Position numbers and translations under genes: made by a program. Below, piece by piece: positions 31,209-41,904 of a stretch of 64,000 nucleotides of DNA. Position 1 is the first letter of the stretch, and the number at the start of each line of letters is the position of its first letter. Below the pieces are notes generated by a model. The model was not told the DNA's origin and searched no databases. It saw only the letters and a program-made list of their open reading frames with translations. This DNA comes from Wurfbainia villosa (lineage: Eukaryota > Streptophyta > Magnoliopsida > Zingiberales > Zingiberaceae): assembly GCA_025175895.1 (NCBI GenBank), contig CM046005.1, forward strand, positions 59,420,325 to 59,484,324, given 5' to 3'.

Positions 31209-31213
31209 CAAGC
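31209..31213. repeat. Candidate target-site duplication CAAGC of copia B4/B1
   Basis: CAAGC precedes the B4 LTR; CAAGT (18430-18434) follows the B1 3' LTR. Four of five bases agree. If B1 and B4 are the same insertion, these are its two flanks. Confidence 0.5.
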
Positions 31214-33220
31214 CGTTAGTAATATATGAGAGATGTCCTAAGGCAATCGCCTTATGTATGAACCATTTATATGATAAATGAAGATTGATGTTGAGTATAC
31301 ATGTTTTATGTATTTGATTGGATCTTAAACTCATTTACTGAATGTCCACGATACGATTCACAGCATGAGAGAATTTGTGATTGGATCACAACTAGTGAGT
31401 ATCTCTACATGTGTAATTGTGATGTATCGAAATTATCCCTAGTCGATGAATTGATGGATTTGGACACCATCAATTCTGTCGAGACTAGCACGAGGTATAC
31501 TCCTTGGTGTATCCAAGCAGCTGATTCTCACTGGCTGGAGACATTGTGATGTCCGGAGTTGATCGTGGATGCTAGTTATGGTAACTAGTTCATTGGAGTG
31601 ACCAGCCGTAAGACTTCATATGGTTCTTTGCATATATAGATATGTCAATGAAGTTCTTACTGTAGCTTATGTGCGATGTTCCTTTGACTTGCGGTATTCA
31701 AGTCATCTTGATCATGGAGACTTATGCTTTGACATCTTAAGCAAACATCTCTAAGGAGATGTGGACCCGGGATGATTGGGTATAAGTCGAAGTGATCGAA
31801 GGTGTTTAAATAGCCTATAAAGGATTCACCACTCCTTGCGAGGAGATGTATACCCATGGCCTCTCGTCGGATTGTTACTAAAGTCTTTGGCCAAAGCATT
31901 ACATGTTTAGAGTAAAGTACTCTTCGATACATGTGCAGTAACTAGAATCTGTAGGACGAGGAAATGATACTTGGGCTAGGTGTGACGTAGTCAGCCTAGT
32001 GGGGACTGACACTATAGACCATGTCCTGAACCAAGTGGGTATAAGATGAGTGAAGGGAATGGGGCAAGAATCATTCGAGCTGCTGAAAGGTTTCAGAAAT
32101 AGTTCTGGATCAACCGTTGATCTTTTCGGTTAATTGGAGATCATGATGTACTACTAGGTGCCACTCATGATCGTTCTATAATTAATGGTTAATTATAGAC
32201 GACCAACATAAACCGAGAACCTATTTGGTCACACGCACAACGAGCGTAATCCAAAGGATTTAAAATGAGCTTGAGAATGGGATTCTCAGACCGAGAGAAA
32301 CTAGGTTTGGTTGGACCAAACATAAAGCAAGCATGAAATCGTTTCAGTCGCATTGGAAGCGTGGATGGCTGAGTCTTATGAAGACGTAATGGATGAACCA
32401 AAATAGTTTTGTTCTAATCCAATGGAGGAGAATAAACCAAAGGGTTTGATTTATTTTAAACGAATGAATCAAAAGTTGGTTCGGTTCGTTTTAACTTAAA
32501 ATAAACCATCATGGTTTGGTTTATTTTAACTTATCTTAATGGAGCGGGTTAACGTGCCTAATGGTTATGATCCAATAACCATTAAGAGAATTAGTTCTCT
32601 ATAAAAGAGGGCTTAAGGGATAATTAAGCCCTAATTAAAAACCCTAGCTTGGAGTTGCCGCCCAACCTTCATTGCCGCCCAACCTCCATTCCCCGACTTG
32701 TTGTGCGCCGTCCGGCTCCTTGGCGACCAAGCTTCAGCTGGTGATCCTCGGCGACCCTCGGTGATCTCCTATAGGTTTGGCATCAAGGTGAGCCTTTTCT
32801 TCCCTTGGTTGGGCGGCGCCTATCTCCTCCACCAAAGCTGTCCAGTTTTCTGGACAGCTTGTTCTCCTCTCGTCGGAGCATCGTTTGGACGACGGTTAGA
32901 GCTCCGACAGCGGCTAACTTACCAGGAATTCGATCTCCGGTAATCCTCTAAGGTGGAGGACGAAGTATTCGTCAAACGGTTGACGAATACCTCTCCGGAG
33001 AAGCGAGTTTTGAGAACTCGTTTTAGTATCCGAATTTGGATTCGGATCATGATCATCTCTCGATCACGTCGTCTTCAACACGAGGCTAGTAACCCGTACG
33101 AAGACGAAGATCGTGGCTTAGCGAAGTCATCCCGAGGAACTCGGCGTGGATACGGATAGAGACGATTCTAGCGAGGATCGTTCCGGTTGATGCCGTTCCC
33201 ACTACACGTCATACGAAAGG
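31214..33220 (+). repeat. Copia B4 5' LTR, first part (interrupted by element G)
   Basis: 2007 bp matching 16237-18243 of the B1 3' LTR. It starts CGTTAGTAATAT (T changed to C) and has its TATA box at 32600-32607. It stops at the 5-bp sequence AAAGG (33216-33220) where G begins and resumes at 58139. The TATA box is therefore cut off from the element's own leader by 25 kb. Confidence 0.92.
33216..33220. repeat. Target-site duplication AAAGG of element G
   Basis: AAAGG before the 5' LTR and again right after the 3' LTR (58139-58143; left copy 11070-11074). It splits the B LTR word ACGAAAGGTATAACG, which is intact at 18244-18259 apart from one base. Confidence 0.92.
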
Positions 33221-34343
33221 TGATACTACTGGTATCTTCTTTACATAATCCCCGATAGAGGGGTTAGCGGGTGACCTAAGATCCGGTCTAGAATATACGG
33301 CTCAGCTAAAAAAGGAAAGGCAGATTGGTACGGGCGAACCTCAGAAGCCATTGGCACAGGCGAATATTGAGAGCGGTGGCGCGGCGAACCTCGAAGCTGG
33401 CGACGGCGAACCTCAGAAGCCATTGGCATGGGCGAACCTCAGAAGCCATTGGCACGGGCGAATATTGAGAGCCATTGGTACGAGAGAGGTAATGAAAGCA
33501 ATTGATACGGCAAAGGAGAGGAGGAGGGCACTTCGCCAAGAAGCCAGCACATTCTGATCCGTACAAAGGGAAGTTGGGCATGGGAAGGAGAGGAATTGGT
33601 TCGGGTTGATAAGGAACCCTAGGGCTAGGGCGCTCGTGGGCTATAGACCTAAAACTAGCTTCCCTCAACACGAAAGGTTGAGGGAGATAGTCTAGCCTAG
33701 TGGCCCGAAAAGTGGAGGGAAAGGGTGTTAGGCAACGGCCTGGGAGGCCCCACATAATATTCCAAAGAGTCTCCACTCCTGATATCTGTAACAGAATTAT
33801 TCTCCAGGGAAAGGTGGTGGCCACGTGTACGATGAAAATAACCCACGACGCGACGATGAAGGAAAGGAAGGGGGGGAGATAAAAGGGGAGGAAGGAGGAA
33901 AAGAGAAAAAAAATGATTCCCAGCGACCGAGAGAAGGGGACGCAAGAGGAGCGGAAAGAGGAGGACAACCGCTTCACCGGAGAAGAAGGATAGAGACCTG
34001 TCGTTGTTATATCTCTTGTATTTTTCTCGTCTGGGGAGATTATTGTAAAAGGCTTTTTTCTCCTCCACCTTCGGAAACTCGCTTTCCGTAAAGGAGGACC
34101 TTCATATTAAAAGTGCTTGGGCATCATCCCCGGTGAGAAAACTCACCTCCGTGGAGTAGGAATCCTTATTCCGAACCACGTTACATCTTGTGTCTGAGTC
34201 TCGATTGCTGGTGCTGGTTTTTGTGTTTCATCTACTTCATCTTTTTACTCTTTACTGATTGCGGCCTGTGAGAACCCTCTAAGATCTCCATCCGTGCTTC
34301 ACTGCATTGGAAAGGAGTGAACAGACTTCACCCGTCTGCATCA
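33221..34343 (+). repeat. Element G 5' LTR
   Basis: 1123 bp, TGATACTAC to CTGCATCA. The 26-bp repeat (33326-33478) is diverged from the 3' LTR copy, and the G tract upstream of AGATAAAAGG is 7 long against 10-11 in the other copies. The rest is nearly identical to 9963-11069, so the insertion looks young. Confidence 0.93.
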
Positions 34344-34344
34344 G

Positions 34345-34360
34345 TTGGCGCCGTCTGTGG
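34345..34360 (+). promoter_or_regulatory. Element G primer-binding site
   Basis: TTGGCGCCGTCTGTGG one base after the LTR end. This PBS form recurs in plant Tat-type gypsy elements; I am not certain which tRNA (Asp or Arg) it pairs with. Confidence 0.85.
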
Positions 34361-34383
34361 GAACATTTGAGCTGGACGTCGAG

Positions 34384-35512
34384 ATGCAACCCGAAGAAAT
34401 ACAACAACCTGATACCTCTGCGGCGGAGGAGCGCCCCATCACCCTTCTACCATCGCAACTAAAGGCCTTGATGGATGACGCTATCACAGAAGCCCTGGCT
34501 AGGGAAAGGAAGAGGACCGGATATCTGCATCCGCACTCCGGGGAACCTTCTTCCAGAGATCTACCCCCAGAAATACCTCCTCCCCCCCCGTACAGCCGCC
34601 AATGGGGAGATATTGCTTGGAAGTGGACTTGGGGGAAGAACACCTCAGAATACTATGCCCTTCACCCAAACGCGCCGGGAGGAGCAAGGTGAAAGTCAAT
34701 CCACCAGACCTCCGGAAGTATACGAGCTCAGTCCCTTCACGATGGACATTCTTTTGGAGCTCCCCCCATCCTACTTCCGGAATCCTCAGGTCAATAAGTA
34801 TGATGGTTCGACGGATCCTGACGAGCACATATTTCAATTCGACGGAGCGACCTCGCTTCACTATTATACAGACACTCTCAAGTGCCGAGTCTTCCAAACC
34901 ACCCTGACTGGCTCGGCGCAAAAGTGGTTCACTACTCTGCCCCCGGGGTCTATCACCTGTTTCACTGACTTCCAGAGAATGTTCAATCGAGAATTTGTCA
35001 GCTGGAAGGCATATAAACAAGACGCCTCTATGTTAATGCATATCATCCAGGGACCTTCGGAATCCCTTAGAGGGTATATTCATCAATTCACTTCTGTGGC
35101 CCGGGGGATCCCCACCACCCGATCTGAGTCTTTCAGAGGCGCTATTCAGCATGGGCTGCGGGAGGGCCCCTTCCTCAGTTCCTTGTTAAGACAACCTACG
35201 GATAGTTACGAAGAGCTACTGAGCCGTGCGGAGCAGTTTATCCGTGAAGAAGAAGGATTAAAGGTACGGAGGGCCGAACGGACTGCCACAGCAGTCCCCA
35301 CTGAAAGAGTTCGTCCCGCTGCTCTTCAAGCCCCCCCCCCTCAGCGGGAGTATACAAGACCTTTTCGGCAGGAGGTTCCGAGGCCCCGTCCGATGCTGCA
35401 AGGTGTTCGCCCTACCCCACCATTACAAATCATGGCTACTGAAGCGTTTCCTCCTGTGAGGACATGGAAAGAACGTGAAATGGAATTTTACGATCGTGAG
35501 TGTCTGCTCTGA
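34384..35512 (+). pseudogene. Element G gag (one frameshift)
   Basis: First ATG at 34384 (MQPEEIQQPDTSAAEE). The frame reads PPPPPYSRQWGDIAWKWTWG and ends at 34692, while the next frame continues as QGESQSTRPPEVYELSPFTM to 35512, so one indel lies near 34680. The second part is a retrotransposon Gag domain: VNKYDGSTDPDEHIFQFDGA, CRVFQTTLTGSAQKWFTTLP, FNREFVSWKAYKQDASMLMH and SYEELLSRAEQFIREEEGLK, followed by a Pro/Arg-rich linker. No zinc knuckle is seen before the stop. It would form the particle shell. Confidence 0.85.
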
Positions 35513-36440
35513 TGACCCTTAGGACACAGGGGATCCGCGTAACCCCACCCGTTCTTTTGCCAATATCACACGAGAATCGACCACGATGGCCGATGTTTCA
35601 AGTTACAAGAAGAATTGATCGCCTCCATACGCATCCGCAAGTAAGGTTTCAGCAGAGGGCTGCGCAAGCTGAGGCCCCGACCTAATGTAACCTGGCCCAG
35701 TGTCAGATAATCAACAACCCCGTCACTTTCCAAACGCCATCCCAGAGGTTGTCTCTCAAGAAGGCCCATCGTGAGGGCCCTTCATCCAATCTAGATGACA
35801 TTCCCACACGGGAGTTATTCATGTTATAGCCGGAGGACCCATCCGACGGACTCCAACCGCACTAAGTCGACGCCTGCCTCATGGAGAGTTTGGCCATCGC
35901 CACCGACTGACTATTCAAGTTGCACCGCCTGCTTCGGCGCCGTAAGATCCGCAAGGTGTCCCGCCCCACACGGGACGCCTTGGTTATCCGTGAGATATCC
36001 TCGCCAATTATGAAGTTGCGGTACTAGTTGACTCGAAGCTCATAATATCCTTTCCAGAAGCCTTTGACAAATGCACCGAAATGCCTAATTAGAAGATGTG
36101 TTTACTCCCTCTTTGGATTCGCAGGGGCACATGGTTCACCCGGCGACGATATCATTGCCTTTAACTCGGGTGTAAAACCTAGCCAAAAACCAAGATAATT
36201 CCTTTCCTTATTGTGGATGCTCCGCCCACTTATAACGCTATTCTTGGGCATCCTTTCTCACCCTTTTTCAGCAAAGGGCTTCTCCCATACCACCGTGTCA
36301 AATTTCCAAAGAGGTCAATCGATGGGTGAAGTTCGTGGAGAAAAGGCCTCAGGGAGTTGATAGCTGCAAATGGTTCGGACGACGATCAAGAAAGCTCAAC
36401 CGAGGACCTCAAGGGCAAAGTCACATCATCACCGATGTAT
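35513..36440 (+). pseudogene. Element G linker and protease region, degraded
   Basis: Multiple frameshifts. The clearest remnant is VDAPPTYNAILGHPF at about 36207-36252, matching the conserved text at the end of Tat-type aspartic proteases. No intact DTG/DSG site can be placed with confidence. Confidence 0.55.
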
Positions 36441-36659
36441 CATCCCGGAGGAATCCCCAAAGTCGATAAAATAGAGGAGGGAGAATCGTAGAAATCGCTC
36501 AGAAAGGCCACCCGAATAGCAACAAATTGGATGTCAAAGAAGAGCCGTGGCTTGCTCAAGGAGAATGAAGACATCTTTGCAAAGGATGTGCATGATCTCA
36601 TGGGGATCCACCTCATGTGGCGGAACATCATCTCAATATCATTCAAGGAGCCCGACCCG

Positions 36660-37450
36660 GCCCAAATGAAGAGGTGACATTTTGGACCAGAAAAGGACAA
36701 AGTCATAGCAGAAGAGGTGGACAAACTACTAAAAGCGGGTCATGTAAAGGAAATCCAGTTCCCCGAATGGGTCTCTAATGTAGTTTTGGTTCCCAAGCCT
36801 TCGGGGGAATGGAGAATGTGTATCGATTTGTGATTTGAATAAAGCATGCCCTAAAGACTGCTACCCCTTGCTTCGTATTGACCAATTGGTGGATTCTACA
36901 GTGGGATATGAAGTGGTATCCCTAATGGATGCATATCAAGGGTATCATCAAATACCTTTGGCCCAAGAAGATCAAAAGAGGGTTAGCTTTGTGACTGCGG
37001 GGGGGGGGGGGGTTATACGCTTATGTGGTAATGCCGTTCGGACTAAAAAATGCAGAGACCACCTATCACTTTATGGATAAAATCTTGCGAGCGTAAAGGG
37101 AAGAATGTGGAGGTATACGTGGATGACATCTTGGTCAAATCAAAGGTCACTCGAGATTTAGGCAACGACTTAAATGAAACCTTCGCTACATTAAGGCGGT
37201 TTAATATGAAGCTAAACCCTAACAAATGCCTGTTCGGGGTAAAGAGTGGCAAGTTCTTGGGGTATATAGTGACGAAGAAGGGGCTGCAAACCAACCCTGA
37301 GAAAGTGCAAGCCCTATGCAACATGAAGTCACCCGCTAATCAGAGACCCAAAAGTTGGTGGCGTGATTGTTTCTTTATCCCGATTTATAGCCGATCAGGA
37401 CAAGGCCGCTTTTTTCAAGATTTTGTGCAAGGTGCTAAATTTGTGGGATG
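36660..37450 (+). pseudogene. Element G reverse transcriptase, broken
   Basis: Pieces in order: EVDKLLKAGHVKEIQFPEW, VSNVVLVPKPSGEWRMCIDL, DLNKACPKDCYPLLRIDQLV, DAYQGYHQIPLAQEDQKR, a 14-G tract (36999-37012) in place of conserved text, then VYVDDILVKSK with the catalytic YVDD at 37116-37127 and FNMKLNPNKCLFGVKSGKFL. The stops are at about 36828 and around the G tract. Catalytic residues are present but the frame is not continuous. Confidence 0.85.
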
Positions 37451-38258
37451 ATCAATGTGAACAGCTTTCCAGAGTTGAAGAAATATTTGGCGACTCTCGC
37501 TAGCCAAACCAATACCCGAGAACCATTATGGATGTATCCGCCGTATCGGAAGGAGCGATTAAGATTATTGAAACAAGAAGGTTCTCATCAAGAACCTATT
37601 TATTATACCACCATATTCGAAGGGGGTGGAATTCGCTATACGGAGTGAGAAGTTGGCGTATATTCTAGTACTAACCCCGCAAATTAAGGTCAGACTTTTT
37701 GGCTCATCCCGTCACCGCTTCTAACACACAAATGAATTGGGTAAGGTCGTCACTAAGCCAAATTTCTCCGAAGATTGGCCAAATGGGTAGTAGAACTAAG
37801 CGAGTATGATATTCACTACCAACCTCGAACGGTTATCAAGGCCCAAGCACTCACGATTTTCGCAGAGGTACCTTGCGCGCGAAGATGGTTCGAACAAAGG
37901 AGGAGGGATCGAGGCATGGAATATATTCAGACGGTTCTTGAGATCTCCGGCTGGCGTTGGTATCTTACAAATTTCCTGAGGGTGAAGAAACTCGATTAGC
38001 ATTCGCTTGGAATATCGGGCATCTAATAATGAAGCGGAATACGAAGCCATTCTAGTGGATCACAGTCGCTAAAGCAGTGGGGGCTTCTTCCATTGTGATC
38101 CACTCGGATTCCCAGTTGGTAATATCACAGCTACAAGGTTCTTTTGCGGTTCGGGAGGAAAGGTTGCATAGGTATTTGAAGACTTTTGAGAAAGAAAAAG
38201 CTCAATTTCACAGTCCTCTTGAAGCAAATCCCACGGAGCATAACGGAAGAAGGATGAA
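37451..38258 (+). pseudogene. Element G RNase H region, broken
   Basis: Short frames: the connection region near 37450-37650 (REPLWMYPPY, EPIYYTTIFEGGG), then WVVELSEYDIHYQPRTVIKA at about 37782-37840. RNase H text EYRASNNEAEYEAI lies at about 38010-38051 and SSIVIHSDSQLVISQLQGSF at about 38083-38142. The D/E/D residues of RNase H can be guessed, but the frame changes several times. Confidence 0.7.
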
Positions 38259-39580
38259 TTGGCTCGGATGGCTAGCACTATGGGAGGAATAAAATCCTCG
38301 GAAGCAATCCATATGAACGTTCATACTTCCTTAGCAATATGCAGCGTGGAGGGAGACGTACCTGAATCAAGCCTAACTCTTGATTGGAGGACCGACATCA
38401 TAGCTTATTTACGGCACGGGAAGATCCCTGAAGGGAAAATAGCGGCCTCCACTTTAATAAACCGAGCTAAACGGTTCATCCTCTTAAATGAAGACCTATA
38501 CAAGACTTCTTTTGGACGACCCTTGTTAAAATGCCTGGGAAACGAGGAGGCGGAATGGGTACTCCGGGAAATCCATGAAGGATGTTGCAACAATCATTTA
38601 GGAGGGAGAGCTTTAGCAAGAAAGGCTTTATTGGCAGGATACTTTTGGCCTACTCTTCAACAAGATGCGGCTCATATAGTGCAGACCTGCATCGCTTGTC
38701 AGAAGCATAGCAACCGTTCTGAACGGCCAGCCGAGTTAATGAAAGCCGTCATCTCTTCTTGTCCTTTCGATCAATGGGGAATAGATATAGTGGGCCCGAT
38801 GCCGGCGGCACCTTTACAAAGGAAGTTTTTGTTAGTAGTTGTGGATTATTTTTCCAAATGGGTGGAGGCAGAGCCCTTAGCCAAAATTACTGAGAATGCC
38901 GTAATACAGTTCTTATGAAAAAATATCATTTGTCAGATGGTATTCCTCGAAAATAGTCAATGACAATGGACGATACAGCCCAAGGAAAAAGATCCAAGAG
39001 TGGTGCCAAAGTCTCATTGATTTTGCAGCCCATCCTCAAGCAAATGGGCAGGTGGAGGTAACTAATAGGATCCTCATTCAAGGATTAAAGACTAAGTTGG
39101 GTGCTCAGAGGGGAAACTGGGTAGAGGAGTTAACAGGCATCCTGTGGGCCTATCGAACCACGCCTAAGACAAAGAACGGGAGAAACTCCTTTAGTTTGGT
39201 ATACGGGTGGAAGTATTCCGGTTGAGGTTTTGTTGAATAGCGCGATAAAGGCGCATTTAACCAAATCGTAACCAACTTATCCAAGCAATCAATCGACTTG
39301 GTGGAGGAAAGGCGGAGATGGCACGGAGGCGAGAGGAATTTTACAAGCAAAGAGTACAATGAGCCTTTAATAAGAAAGTGGCGCTTGAAGATTTCAAGAA
39401 GGAGATTTGGTTTTATGAAAGTCAACTACCGAGAACCCGGAAAGCTAGCTCCCAACTCGAAGGACCTTGAAAATAACAGCGAGTGGGTCAGCATATTATA
39501 TGAAGGATGACCAAGGCAAAGAGCTTCCACGACCTTGGAATGCCCTTCATTTAAAACTCTTCCATACTGTATGAGAAATA
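38259..39580 (+). pseudogene. Element G integrase
   Basis: The open frame 38259-38918 has the HHCC zinc finger (CNNHLGGRALARKALLAGYF, then CIACQKH) and the first catalytic Asp in DQWGIDIVGPMPAAP, then VVDYFSKWVEAEPL. After 38918 the frame breaks. The second Asp survives near VNDNGRY (about 38957) and the Glu in ANGQVEVTNRILIQGLK (about 39043). The C-terminal text GKELPRPWNALHLKLF (about 39516-39562) is the conserved end of Tat-type integrases. Confidence 0.82.
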
Positions 39581-39959
39581 TGGAATAGAAGAAGAGAAAT
39601 CATGAAATTCCAAAGGAAATGCTTCTTGAATTGATTGCGTTCATTAGATGCCAAGTATTTTCCAAATCTCATTTAGGGGCTACTTACAGAAGCAATACAG
39701 TATTGTTAATAAGTCTTGAAGAAGAAGAGGAAAAAACAGAGGGGATATTCACTAGTCAAAATGGGATATTAAATTACAGCTTAAATCGGTCGGGAGGATA
39801 ACGGCGAAAGCCAGCCTCCCAATTTAAAGAAAATGAAGGATAGGTTGGAGGAGGCAACCCTTGGGCGGCATATTGCCGAACTGCATCATTGAATCCATCT
39901 TGATAGGTGGAATGCATTAAAATGATGAGTCGCTCCTCGCGATTCGGACGGTTAGGGCT
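39581..39959 (+). other. Spacer between pol and the antisense genes
   Basis: About 380 bp, AG-rich. I see no coding frame, repeat or promoter that I can support. Convergent 3' ends of pol and aORF2 lie on its two sides, so polyadenylation signals may be here. Confidence 0.5.
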
Positions 39960-41565
39960 TCACTCTCGATGCAACCTCTCGCATGTCTCTTGTTGTTCTC
40001 GAAGGTTTCGACGCACGTCCACATAGCGCCGCGACACCTCCATAATAGCATCGGCCAAGATGGAAACATCATCGGCTCGGGAACTTTGGTCCTGTTGCAC
40101 AAGGTGCGTCATCTCCACCATATGTTGACGCATGGAAGCTGAAATCCCCTCCACTGCTTTGGAATACGATCTGGTTTGGGCAAGTTCAGAGCTCACCTTC
40201 TGGAGGGAAGTTTCTTGCCTGCGTAGACGGGCATGAGCATGCGCCCGAGAATTTATAAGGGATGAGTTTTCTTGTACCTCCTTACACAAGCGGGTGCGAA
40301 GGTCCCCTATCTTATCTTGTGCTCGCTGATATTGAACCCGAAGATGAGCGATGGCGTCAGAATCTCGTTGCTTCCCCTTAAGGAGCTCTGCTACCTGTTC
40401 TTGAAGACGTAGTAACTCTTGAGCCGAGGAAGACTCTGTGTTAAGAGAGGCCGACTGGACTTCCTGCTGGGGGACGAGGGCCTCTTCCCTCGGACGTGGT
40501 TGCGCCTTTAAGGCTGTGATAGTGTCAGCATCTTTCTGAATTTGCTGGCGAGCTTCGGCTAATTGCTCTTGGCACTGGTACAATTGTTGTAGCAGGAGTC
40601 GTTCTCGCTTTTGAGCGTCCGCCGAGCCTTCCCTTTGTTGACGCTCCCATTCTTGGGCTTGAACTTGGTATTGATGAAGAGAGCGATCCAATTCTTTATG
40701 GTTGGTCAGGGCTTGCATACCGGTCGTGGGAAAATAAATTGGTCAGCTAGACAAAGCTAAGGAAGCTGAGTAAGGAAACATACCAAGTCCAGAGCATGGC
40801 GCAAGCCTTCCATGCGAGGAACCACTTCCTGTAAGTTTAGAATCCGAAGACTCTGGGGAGAAAGGGAAGAGGACGGGATGGAAGAGGCTGAAGAAGGAAC
40901 CTCTCCTATAAAGGAGAGAAGAAGGGTGGTATCCATCGAGAAGGGAAAGAGGGAAGCAGCAGATCCATAGTTGTCGGAGGATATGTGTCTCGCCGAGTCA
41001 GTTGATAGCGGAAGGGAAGACGGAAGGAGGTTGATCGAAGGAAGGATCTTGAGACGACGAGAGGATGAGCATTGGGCTGGAGGAGCCTGCGATAGGGATG
41101 CAAGACGTAGAGAAGCCCTGGTCAGGGCCCACCGGAGAGGAGGGATTCTGCAGGCGATGAGCCAGGGGGGAAGCTGGCAGTGAAGGGATATCCACCGCCA
41201 TGGGTTCAGAAAGGGAAGGACGGGCCGGGGAAAGGGAAGACAAAGGTGATTCATCCTCGAATTGGCTGACATGGGAATACACCTTCCCCAGGTTCATCCC
41301 CGGGTTGCGGGGAAGAAGAAGATGATATCCGAACATCGGTGGCGAAAGGAGAAAGAATGGGAAAGTTAGGGTTTGTAAGGACCCTGGCTTCCTCCGGGAT
41401 GGGGGTAGTGAGGGTCACCGGAGGAGGAAAGGGAGAACGGTGAGGTGAATCGAGTATGCTGGTGATTGGGGAAGGTGAAGCGGAAGAAGAAGCAGAGGGC
41501 TGACCAGCATCCCGTTTGTGATTCGGGTAGCGGCCCGCTATCTCCTGGAAGAAGTTAGAATGCAT
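39960..41565 (-). pseudogene. Antisense gene aORF2 of element G, coiled-coil protein
   Basis: The upstream part (41565-40757, three frames because of indels) is Ser/Pro-rich: MHSNFFQEIAGRYPNHKRDA, PSPITSILDSPHRSPFPPPV, EPMAVDIPSLPASPLAHRLQ and PRMEGLRHALDL. The downstream part (40718-39960, 252 codons) is a long coiled coil: KRERLLLQQLYQCQEQLAEA, LLRLQEQVAELLKGKQRDSD, RTRLCKEVQENSSLINSRAH. Between them a donor-like TTG|GTATGT sits where aORF1 has its intron 2, and the text around the junction is similar, which suggests a paralogous plan. The acceptor is not canonical as assembled (CAAG). Confidence 0.6.
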
Positions 41566-41904
41566 CTTGGGGGTCTGAAAAAGAAAAGGAAAAAGAGGGG
41601 TTGGGAAGAAATAATCGGGGAAAGGAGGTTTGGCAGCGGCGGAGCAAACAGATAAAGAAGAAGGAGACCAAAAGGCGAAGGGAGGAGGATGGCAGGAGCA
41701 ACTACGACCAAAGAACCCCCTATAAAAGGGGATGGAATGGGCTTGTAGCCATTAGTGGGCCTCTCGTCTGTGGTAAAATGGAAAGAAGGGTTTTATATTT
41801 CTAAGTGGCCCATTATGTACTCAAGCCCCTCATTTGCAGAAGAAGGAGGGGAACTAAAGAGGAATGATATGAAGGTGTTGCCTCCTTTATGCTCATTGCC
41901 CTGG
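41566..41904 (+). other. Spacer upstream of the tandem array, with a plus-strand TATA box
   Basis: AG-rich non-coding sequence. TATAAAAG at 41721-41728 on the plus strand lies 190 bp before the first array unit. No gene is seen. On the minus strand this is the region upstream of aORF2. Confidence 0.45.

Larger units (their letters stand above)
30582..31213 (+). repeat. SIRE-like element D2, first part of its 5' LTR
   Basis: It starts TGTTGGTGCAACAATG inside B3 gag and is interrupted at 31214 by copia B4. It contains the AAGTCCAAG array (30715-30910) and one CAGTCGACTG palindrome (31083-31092). Its continuation is most likely 18430-19037, now on the other side of the gap. Confidence 0.72.
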
